This document shows, one piece after another, positions 44,940-51,111 of a DNA stretch of 51,111 bases (position 1 is its first letter; each line of letters starts with the position of its first letter). Position numbers and translations under genes: made by a program. Source of the DNA: an uncultured Oligoflexia bacterium (GTDB lineage Bacteria > Bdellovibrionota > Bacteriovoracia > Bacteriovoracales > Bacteriovoracaceae); the NCBI GenBank assembly GCA_937120495.1, contig CAKZJW010000132.1:1-51111 (forward strand), given 5' to 3'. The notes under the pieces are model-generated. The model had not been told where the DNA came from and made no database searches. It was given only the letters and a program-made list of their open reading frames with translations.

Positions 44940-45783
44940 GTCTATATCAGAACATTTCTTCGAATATTTTGTGAAGAATGAGTCTCGATTAGAAAAAGAT
45001 TACCCTGGAATTAAATTCAATAGATTTATAGAAGAATATTGTGACTATGATCACTCAAAGCCTTCTGATGAATTTTTTATGGAAAACCCTGCCTTTTTAG
45101 AGAAGATACGCTTAGGTGTTCCACTTGAGTATATAAACTTTAAAAGCTTCTTTTATAAAGAAGAGTTTTATGTAAACTCTGATGTTTTAATACCAAGAAG
45201 TGAAACAGAAATACTTTGTGAAAAAGCTATTGAATTTATCAATAAAAATTATCATGAAGACTTCACTGTGTATGATATTGGAACAGGCTCTGGAGTTATA
45301 CCTCTTACAATTGCAATAGAGATTAAAAAGCCTCTTAATATAAGTGCATGCGATATTTCTCAAGATGCACTTGCCGTTGCAAATATAAATTATGATAATC
45401 TTTTTTCTAAAATTAATAATAAAACAAAAATAAATTTCGAAATCAGAGACAGACTTGATTCATTTTCGACAAAGGTCGATCTTATTACGAGTAATCCTCC
45501 TTATATAAAAGAAGTTAGTGATAAAGGAGGAGTTCACCACCAAGCAGACTCCTATGAACCTCATATGGCTTTATACTTAAAAGACGCCGAATATGATGAG
45601 TGGTTTGATACTCTTTTTAAACAAGTTAATACCTCTTTAAAAGAAAAAGGTCTTTTTATAATGGAAGGTCACGAAGACCATCTAGGAAATCAAAAAGAAC
45701 TCGCACAGAAATACTTCAATACGATAACAGTACTTAAAGATTATACGCAAAGAGATCGTTTTCTACTTTGCCAAAATATTTAA
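44929..45783 (+). CDS. prmC: Release-factor glutamine methyltransferase
   Basis: 284 residues. SAM-binding 'VYDIGTGSGVIPLTIA' and the catalytic Asn189-Pro-Pro-Tyr in 'LITSNPPYIKEV'. It methylates the GGQ glutamine of the release factor made from the overlapping upstream gene. The substrate-pocket motif 'GVPLEYINFKSFFYKEEFYV' is also recognisable. Confidence 0.96.
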   Translation: MKIKSISEHFFEYFVKNESRLEKDYPGIKFNRFIEEYCDYDHSKPSDEFFMENPAFLEKIRLGVPLEYINFKSFFYKEEFYVNSDVLIPRSETEILCEKAIEFINKNYHEDFTVYDIGTGSGVIPLTIAIEIKKPLNISACDISQDALAVANINYDNLFSKINNKTKINFEIRDRLDSFSTKVDLITSNPPYIKEVSDKGGVHHQADSYEPHMALYLKDAEYDEWFDTLFKQVNTSLKEKGLFIMEGHEDHLGNQKELAQKYFNTITVLKDYTQRDRFLLCQNI

Positions 45784-45798
45784 AACAGGAAATACAAC

Positions 45799-47055
45799 AT
45801 GGATAAGTTAATTGTTTCAGGGCCAACAAAACTAAGCGGAAAGGTAGAGGTTTCAAGTGCAAAGAATGCATCACTTCCAATTATGGCCGCAACAATCCTT
45901 TACCCAGGCAAGGTAGAGTTTAAAAATTTACCAGGACTTACAGATATAAAATTCTTTGTTCAAATACTAGAGAGTTTAGGGTGTACTCATTCAAATGGGT
46001 TAATTGATGCAAGCACAGTGAATAACACTGTTGCAGAATATGATCTTGTTCGTAAAATGAGAGCTTCCGTTTTAGTTTTAGGCCCTCTTCTTTCAAGATT
46101 TAAAAAAGCAAAAGTATCTCTTCCTGGAGGATGTGCAATTGGAACAAGACCAGTTGATATTCATCTGAAAGCAATGGAAGAGCTTGGTGCGACGATTGAT
46201 ATTAGTGGAGGATATATAAATGCCAGTTGTGAAAAGTTAATTGGTGCTGATATTCATCTTTCATTTCCATCAGTTGGAGCAACTGAGAATATTATGATGG
46301 CCGCCTGTTTTGCTGAAGGTGAAACAGTAATTAAAAATGCTGCATGTGAGCCTGAGATTGTTGATCATGCGAATTTCTTAAATGCTTGCGGGTTTGAAAT
46401 CACAGGAGCGGGATCTTCAACGATAAAGGTTCAAGGAAAAGAACTTTCAAGCTTTGATGCTTCAAAAACGGTAGAATACTCAATAATTGGAGACCGAATT
46501 GAAGCGGCGACTTATATAATCGCTGGATTAATGACAGACTCTGAAATTGAGGTTCAAAACTTTGATCCAAGTCATATTGAAGCAGTACTTGATGTGTTAA
46601 AAACGATGGGTGCAAAGCTTGAGGTCACAGCCCGTGGGGTGAAAGTATTTGCATCTGGAAAACTTGCAGGAGCAAAAGTTGAAACTGGTCCACATCCAGG
46701 TTTTCCAACAGACGTGCAAGCACAGCTAATGAGTTTAATGGGAGTCTCTTCTGGATATTCAATTGTAAGCGAAAGAATATTCGAAAATAGATTTATGCAT
46801 GTTCCTGAGCTTGTGAGAATGGGGATGGAGATTGATCTAGATGGAAGTTATGCTTTTATAAAAGGAAATAATGATCTAAGTCCAGCTCCTGTTATGTGTA
46901 CTGATCTTAGAGCAAGTGCAGCGCTTATTCTTTCTGCTTTAGTGGCAAAGGGTGAGACAACTATTGCAAGAATTTATCACCTCGATAGAGGATACGAGAA
47001 GATAGAACAAAAACTTCAAAGTCTTGGAGCAAAAATAAAGAGAGTTAAGGAATGA
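45799..47055 (+). CDS. murA: UDP-N-acetylglucosamine 1-carboxyvinyltransferase
   Basis: 418 residues. First step of peptidoglycan synthesis. Begins 'IVSGPTKLSGKVEVSSAKNASLP'-type (Lys of the active site retained), and the catalytic Cys112 sits in 'SLPGGCAIGTRPVD', so fosfomycin sensitivity is expected. Complete to 'DRGYEKIEQKLQSLGA'. Stop overlaps the HIT gene by 4 bases. Confidence 0.98.
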   Translation: MDKLIVSGPTKLSGKVEVSSAKNASLPIMAATILYPGKVEFKNLPGLTDIKFFVQILESLGCTHSNGLIDASTVNNTVAEYDLVRKMRASVLVLGPLLSRFKKAKVSLPGGCAIGTRPVDIHLKAMEELGATIDISGGYINASCEKLIGADIHLSFPSVGATENIMMAACFAEGETVIKNAACEPEIVDHANFLNACGFEITGAGSSTIKVQGKELSSFDASKTVEYSIIGDRIEAATYIIAGLMTDSEIEVQNFDPSHIEAVLDVLKTMGAKLEVTARGVKVFASGKLAGAKVETGPHPGFPTDVQAQLMSLMGVSSGYSIVSERIFENRFMHVPELVRMGMEIDLDGSYAFIKGNNDLSPAPVMCTDLRASAALILSALVAKGETTIARIYHLDRGYEKIEQKLQSLGAKIKRVKE

Positions 47056-47396
47056 TTGACTGCTTATTTTGTAAAATAATTAAAGGTGAAGTTCCATCTG
47101 AAAAAGTCTATGAAGACGAACACGTCTTTGCGTTTAAGGACATTTACCCAATGGCCAAAGAGCATTATTTATTTATCCACAAAGAACATTCGGAAAATGT
47201 AAATGATATCTCAAGAAACGATCCATCTCAGCTTGCTCAGATCTTTGGAGCGATTGAAGCTTTTACAAAATCTAATAAACTAGAAGAAAGTGGGTTTAGG
47301 GTCGTTAGTAATATTGGTGAAAATGGCGGACAAACTGTTTTTCATACTCACTTCCATGTTCTTGGAGGAGAAAAACTCAAAGGCTTTGGAGCCTAG
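47052..47396 (+). CDS. HIT-family (HinT-like) nucleotide hydrolase
   Basis: 114 residues. N-terminal 'DCLFCKIIKGEVPSEKVYED' and the triad-bearing 'FHTHFHVLGG' (His98, His100, His102) are diagnostic. HinT enzymes cleave nucleoside phosphoramidates such as adenylated amines. It overlaps murA by 4 bases and is followed 2 bases later by a CPBP gene. Confidence 0.95.
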   Translation: MIDCLFCKIIKGEVPSEKVYEDEHVFAFKDIYPMAKEHYLFIHKEHSENVNDISRNDPSQLAQIFGAIEAFTKSNKLEESGFRVVSNIGENGGQTVFHTHFHVLGGEKLKGFGA

Positions 47397-47398
47397 AA

Positions 47399-48145
47399 AT
47401 GTATAGTCGATTAGATGTATTTGAAACAAAAAAATCTGCATCGACCGCAGTTATAAGTGGGGTGATTTTAACTTTACTTTATAAAGTGTGGACGTATGGA
47501 GGAAAAGAATTATTAGGCTTATCTCCACAAGAAAATTACCACAACTATGAACTATTCAATACAGCCTTTCGCTATCTAGGTGGAGTTTTAGCTATCATTT
47601 TGTGTTTTAAGCTTTTTAAAACTAAAAAAATTATAAGTTTAAACTGCTCAAAGCTTGCTCGAAATATTCTTGTTTCATTTTTATTTTTATTCTTCATTAT
47701 TAAGGTCTCGCTATATAGAGTTAGTTTTTCTTTAAAACAGTTTTCGTTTGAGTCATTATCAAACTTATCAGTAGGAATTTGGGAAGAATTTGCTTTTAAG
47801 GGACTTATCATGACGGGGCTTTGCCGCTTTGTTGGAGTTAAATGGTCTGTGTTTTTAACCTCTTTGTATTTTACATTATGGCATGTTGATACTTATCCAA
47901 GTGTTGAGAGCTTATTTCATATATTCTTAATTGGATTTGTATTTTCGTTATCGTATGTAATCGGCTGTTCGTTGTTCTTTGTCAGCATCGCTCATTTTAT
48001 ATTGAATCAATTACATTTTGGATTTATTTATCTAGAAGGTGATGATCAACTCTTTTCAAATTTATTTACAGCACTTGAGATTCTAACGACTTTAATTTTC
48101 TTTAGAGTTTATCAAATTAATAAAGAAAAATTTAAACTTCGCTAA
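47399..48145 (+). CDS. CPBP-family intramembrane metalloprotease
   Basis: 248 residues with about seven membrane helices. Motif 1 is Glu129-Glu130-Phe-Ala-Phe-Lys134 (family EExxxR, here Lys), motif 2 has His162 in 'TLWHVDTYP', and motif 3 has His199 and Asn203 in 'AHFILN'. All metal-binding residues are retained, so an active protease is possible. Abutting the HIT gene; ends next to a convergent gene. Confidence 0.85.
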   Translation: MYSRLDVFETKKSASTAVISGVILTLLYKVWTYGGKELLGLSPQENYHNYELFNTAFRYLGGVLAIILCFKLFKTKKIISLNCSKLARNILVSFLFLFFIIKVSLYRVSFSLKQFSFESLSNLSVGIWEEFAFKGLIMTGLCRFVGVKWSVFLTSLYFTLWHVDTYPSVESLFHIFLIGFVFSLSYVIGCSLFFVSIAHFILNQLHFGFIYLEGDDQLFSNLFTALEILTTLIFFRVYQINKEKFKLR

Positions 48146-48916
48146 TTACTTCTCTGCTGTTATTCCAGCAAATAGTCCTGTGATAATTGACTGTTGAAGC
48201 TGGTTGAAAGTATTGAGCTTTGCCATGATTAATATAGGGCTTAGTTCAATTCTTGCAGTTGCAACAAGTTGTCCTTTATTAGAGTCAAACTCTGTAATAT
48301 TGAATTGATCAATAAAGTCTTTCTCATAGTCTTGCATGATTTTTGCTTCTTTTTCTTTTCCATCAAAGATTTGAGGCGTTTTCTTTCCACTTACAAATGA
48401 GTAGCAAAGTTGCGATTTTGCACCTTTCTCTTTTTGTTTTTCAGTAGGCTCTTTAAGATCATGAAAAATAATATTTAACTCGTGTGTCGCAAGATTCGTT
48501 TTAAGGATAAACCAAAGCTCTTCAAAAAATGCATTTCTATCATTTATCCATAAATCTTTTAGATAAGTTACAGAGCTGTAAATTTGTTCAATTGTATTTA
48601 TATTATTGTTTAGAATCCACCTTGCATTCACTTTTGCATAAAGGTCTATTAATTCTTCATAGTTTAGATCTTCAAACATCTCTTCTTGAAGACCAAGAGA
48701 TTCTGCAGGAGAAACAGGATAGAATTTCCCTTCATTATTTAGGATGTCTTGTACTGAGCTTAGATCGTCTTCATTGCTAAAGAGTAACAGGCTTAGGTCT
48801 TGTTCTTTGAGTTCAGTTATATCAATGACAATGCTTTTTGTGCTCTTATTTGCCTGATCAAGCGTTTGAATAACTAGTTGTGCAGCTGATTTGATAAAAC
48901 CAATTCTGATACTCAT
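48146..48916 (-). CDS. Conserved-looking cytosolic protein of unknown function
   Basis: 256 residues, acidic, mixed alpha/beta, no signal peptide or membrane helix. The start is well defined by AAGGATAAGG before the ATG. Residues 115-160 contain Trp/Phe-rich helices. I recognise no motif. The stop abuts the convergent CPBP gene stop with no space. Confidence 0.7.
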   Translation of the reverse strand: MSIRIGFIKSAAQLVIQTLDQANKSTKSIVIDITELKEQDLSLLLFSNEDDLSSVQDILNNEGKFYPVSPAESLGLQEEMFEDLNYEELIDLYAKVNARWILNNNINTIEQIYSSVTYLKDLWINDRNAFFEELWFILKTNLATHELNIIFHDLKEPTEKQKEKGAKSQLCYSFVSGKKTPQIFDGKEKEAKIMQDYEKDFIDQFNITEFDSNKGQLVATARIELSPILIMAKLNTFNQLQQSIITGLFAGITAEK

Positions 48917-48983
48917 AATCCTTATCCTTTTAGTCCAATTTAAAAATATTCTAACAGACAGAGTTTTAAGTTACAATAAATAG

Positions 48984-49607
48984 GTGAAAGCTTTTTTAAC
49001 CATTGCGTTATCTATTTTATCTGTCCTGTGTCACGCTCAAGATGAGCGTTATTACAGAAAAATATTTACAGGGGAGCTCACTGAAAAAACGAAAGAACTT
49101 CAAAACTACAAAGTTACGGTGCAATCTCCTCGATATGAGATTGATTTAAACCAAGATAAAATAATGGAATCTATTCGAGTTGAAAAAAGAGATGGAAAAG
49201 ACTTCTTCTTTATTTATAACGAATTTGGTGTTGAGATCTTTTCAAAAACACTTCCAGGTATTGGTGGGGGAAGCCGCTTAATTAAGGTCGATTTAAAAAG
49301 CATTTCAAAAAATACTAATGCGTTGATTCTCCATTTTTATGAAGGAGCAATCAATGCATCAAAGTTTGAAGCCATGGCTAAATTATATTTTATTTCAATC
49401 GATAAAAATGATTTTAAAAAGATAGGTTTTTTTAAGGGACCACATTTCTTTTACGAGTCTCAAAAAGACAGCTCTTATATAAATAGAAGATACACAGTTA
49501 ATGCTTACGATTATAATAAAGATGGAATAAGAGAACTTTCTATTAATTATAATAAAATTGCCCGAATCTACTTTTATAAAGGTTTGGGAGAGTGGAAACA
49601 AATTTGA
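48984..49607 (+). CDS. Exported protein with EF-hand/FG-GAP-like segments
   Basis: 207 residues from GTG 48984. Signal peptide 1-18 ending 'CHA'. Two Asp-rich loops, 'IDLNQDKIMESI' and 'YDYNKDGIRELSI', look like calcium-binding loops of the type found in VCBS/FG-GAP repeats. There is no Shine-Dalgarno sequence; a TACAAT box at 48972-48977 would start transcription at about the GTG itself. Confidence 0.7.
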   Translation: MKAFLTIALSILSVLCHAQDERYYRKIFTGELTEKTKELQNYKVTVQSPRYEIDLNQDKIMESIRVEKRDGKDFFFIYNEFGVEIFSKTLPGIGGGSRLIKVDLKSISKNTNALILHFYEGAINASKFEAMAKLYFISIDKNDFKKIGFFKGPHFFYESQKDSSYINRRYTVNAYDYNKDGIRELSINYNKIARIYFYKGLGEWKQI

Positions 49608-49654
49608 CACCCCCTTGTAAATACTTCATCTGACATATTTATTTTTCATACGCC

Positions 49655-49663
49655 TGCTAGAAT
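49655..49663 (+). promoter_or_regulatory. Possible extended -10 promoter
   Basis: TGCTAGAAT fits TGn plus a -10 box, 36 bases before the ATG at 49699. No clear -35 partner. Confidence 0.35.
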
Positions 49664-49698
49664 TGATAAAAATTATTAATTCAGTTGGAGAAAAACAC

Positions 49699-50637
49699 AT
49701 GAAAAAACAAGCATTTGTAGGATTTTTAGTATTAGCAACCTCTTTTACGGCTTTTGGTGCCAGTAGAAACTACGATAGCCTTAAGTTAAATGATGATGGA
49801 ACTTCAACTATTATTGGACCTAAATTTAAGGTCGCAACTGGCTCTAATGCTCGCTTAAGTGGAACTTCAAATACTAATGGTGTTTGTAAGCTTTATGGAT
49901 TTGATTTCATGGTAGGTGATAGTGTTATTGCTACAGGAGACTCAAACTCTAAAACTGCAGTTATAAATGATAGAGGAAGATATTCTACTTATAGATCATA
50001 TAGTAGCAGATACAACAATCACTATATTACTTCAATTGTATGTGCAAGAAATCATCAAGCTTTAACAATTTCAAATAGAATAAGACCATCTGAGAATGAT
50101 GATGGATCTTTTACTTTATCTAACCCAACTGTTGGTCACTATGATACTGGAAAAGTAAGTAGAGTTAGTGGAACGTCAAACTTACATGGCGTTTGTAAGT
50201 ATTACGGTTTAGGTGCAGCAATACCTGCGACAGCAATTAAGTCTGGTGACTCAAATGCAAAAACAGTTGTACTTAATGGGAACGGTGGATTCTCTAGCTT
50301 TAGATCATACAGTAGCAGATATAATAACCACTACCTTGTGTCTCTTGTATGTGAAGCGGCAGATGGTTACCCTCAAGACAATGGTGAGTTAGACGAGACA
50401 GTTGAAATCTCTAAAAGAGAGCTAATGAGAATGCAGAGCTTAATAGGTCGCCTGCAAGATATGACTAGTGTACTGAGAACAGACCTTGCTCAAACACAAG
50501 CTGAAAGAGAGAGCTTAAAAAGACAACTAGAACAAGCAATTGCTGACCTTGAAAGAGAAGTTGAATTAAATGGGGAAGCAAAAAGAAAGCTAGAGAAACT
50601 TAAAAGACAACTTAGAGCTTTAGCTAACGGAAACTAG
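49699..50637 (+). CDS. Exported protein with duplicated ~90-residue domain and C-terminal coiled coil
   Basis: 312 residues from ATG 49699 (GGAG 8 bases upstream); a frame from 49663 would bury the signal peptide. Signal peptide 1-20. Two tandem copies of one domain (about 21-115 and 116-215) share 'SGTSN..GVCK.YG', 'GDSN.KT' and the identical 'RSYSSRYNNHY' near their ends, each with a Cys pair. A 70-residue coiled coil rich in Leu, Arg and Glu ends the protein and should oligomerise it. Not recognised. A strong terminator follows. Confidence 0.8.
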   Translation: MKKQAFVGFLVLATSFTAFGASRNYDSLKLNDDGTSTIIGPKFKVATGSNARLSGTSNTNGVCKLYGFDFMVGDSVIATGDSNSKTAVINDRGRYSTYRSYSSRYNNHYITSIVCARNHQALTISNRIRPSENDDGSFTLSNPTVGHYDTGKVSRVSGTSNLHGVCKYYGLGAAIPATAIKSGDSNAKTVVLNGNGGFSSFRSYSSRYNNHYLVSLVCEAADGYPQDNGELDETVEISKRELMRMQSLIGRLQDMTSVLRTDLAQTQAERESLKRQLEQAIADLEREVELNGEAKRKLEKLKRQLRALANGN

Positions 50638-50667
50638 AATATAAATTGAAATTATAAAGAATGCAAA

Positions 50668-50691
50668 AGCAGCCGATTAGGCTGCTTTTTT
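50668..50691 (+). terminator. Intrinsic terminator shared between convergent genes
   Basis: AGCAGCC-GATTA-GGCTGCT followed by TTTTTT terminates the plus-strand gene. The hairpin's right half overlaps the last codons (Lys-Lys-Ala-Ala) and stop of the minus-strand gene. On the minus strand the stem is followed by TTTTGC, so weaker two-way function is possible. Confidence 0.88.
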
Positions 50692-51111
50692 ATTATTGTC
50701 TTTAGTTGATTTATCTTTTCTGTGATCAGATAGACTGGCCACATTTTCTTGATCAATTGTATCTGCATAAGTTTTATGTTCTGGTTGCTCTACTTCAGCT
50801 GGAGCCTCAGCAGTTGTAGTTTCTTTCTTCATCAAGCTTGTAATCCCAGCCCACATTAAAAATGGTAGTAAAACAAATGATACAAGAGTAACACTAGCAA
50901 CAAGTTGAGATGTTGGCTTTTGAGCGAGTTGAGTAGGCTTCTTGTAAGCATAAATATGATTACCAAAGTTAAAGTTAACTTCGACACCTTTTGAAGTGGC
51001 ATTATAACTTTCAGTTTCAACTCCAGCAAATGGTTCTACCGCTGGCTTTCGGGCCATCGCATTTGTTGCAAGAAATGATAATAAAAGTGTAACTAGTAGT
51101 AATGTCTTATT
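50677..51111 (-). CDS. Exported membrane protein, 5' end outside the window
   Basis: The frame is open to the window edge. Before the internal ATG at 51057 it encodes '...NKTLLLVTLLLSFLATNA', a signal peptide, so the true start is probably just past 51111. The mature part begins 'MARKPAVEPF', has one membrane helix ('LVASVTLVSFVLLPFLMWAG') and a charged C-terminal tail rich in Lys, Asp and Glu. No family recognised. Confidence 0.75.
   Translation of the reverse strand, partial: NKTLLLVTLLLSFLATNAMARKPAVEPFAGVETESYNATSKGVEVNFNFGNHIYAYKKPTQLAQKPTSQLVASVTLVSFVLLPFLMWAGITSLMKKETTTAEAPAEVEQPEHKTYADTIDQENVASLSDHRKDKSTKDNNKKAA

Overview
The window looks like chromosome of an AT-rich (roughly one third G+C by eye), Gram-negative bacterium with an outer membrane. 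It encodes Lnt, several lipoproteins, a TonB-dependent receptor, RF1, PrmC, MurA and Rho. Many secreted orphan proteins, tightly overlapping operons and a collagen-like lipoprotein suggest a predatory or marine member of Bdellovibrionota (Bacteriovorax/Halobacteriovorax-like). That placement is an inference from gene content; no rRNA gene is present to test it.

Layout. 1-264 is the tail of a gene cut by the left edge. 317-8289 (minus) is a three-gene surface operon: a glycine-rich lipoprotein, a 1715-residue SpvB/RHS-type protein, and a small membrane protein overlapping its 3' end that could be an immunity protein. Its promoter carries an operator-like palindrome. 8454-9745 (minus) is a nitrilase/GNAT pair. 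9885-12913 (plus) is a pair of exported orphan proteins. 13119-20829 (plus) is the most unusual part: six overlapping genes encoding an AONS-like PLP enzyme, an ATP-grasp-like ligase, an MFS exporter, a GNAT enzyme, a peptide-type solute-binding lipoprotein and a hybrid histidine kinase with two receiver domains. It reads as a self-contained 'make, export and sense' cassette for an unknown small molecule.

20996-23534 holds a DUF1640-like coiled-coil protein, a cobalamin riboswitch with its BtuB-type receptor, and a small convergent gene. 23579-24394 holds a pseudo-receiver, a 32-residue membrane microprotein and a stand-alone DnaA domain I protein. 24469-30278 (minus) is a CoA-precursor operon (KARI-like reductase, panB, coaX, coaBC, panC) ending in hflX. 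The KARI-like protein sits where a ketopantoate reductase would be expected.

30337-34448 (plus) contains a class IV aminotransferase, yacG, an inositol-monophosphatase-family gene, a membrane-anchored acidic protein, a HEAT-like exported protein and a small exported protein. 34451-38236 (minus) has a BamC-like lipoprotein, lnt, a subtilase and a DksA-like factor lacking most zinc ligands. 38468-39847 is a lipoprotein with a degenerate trypsin fold whose only well-placed start is ATT. 39850-41374 (minus) carries mltG and ruvX. 41493-48145 (plus) is a housekeeping run: rho, DUF1385, prfA, prmC, murA, HIT, CPBP protease. The right end has orphan exported proteins, one with a duplicated domain, and a gene whose signal peptide runs off the window.

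No tRNA, rRNA, CRISPR array, insertion sequence or phage gene was recognised, and no gene-free stretch exceeds about 250 bases.
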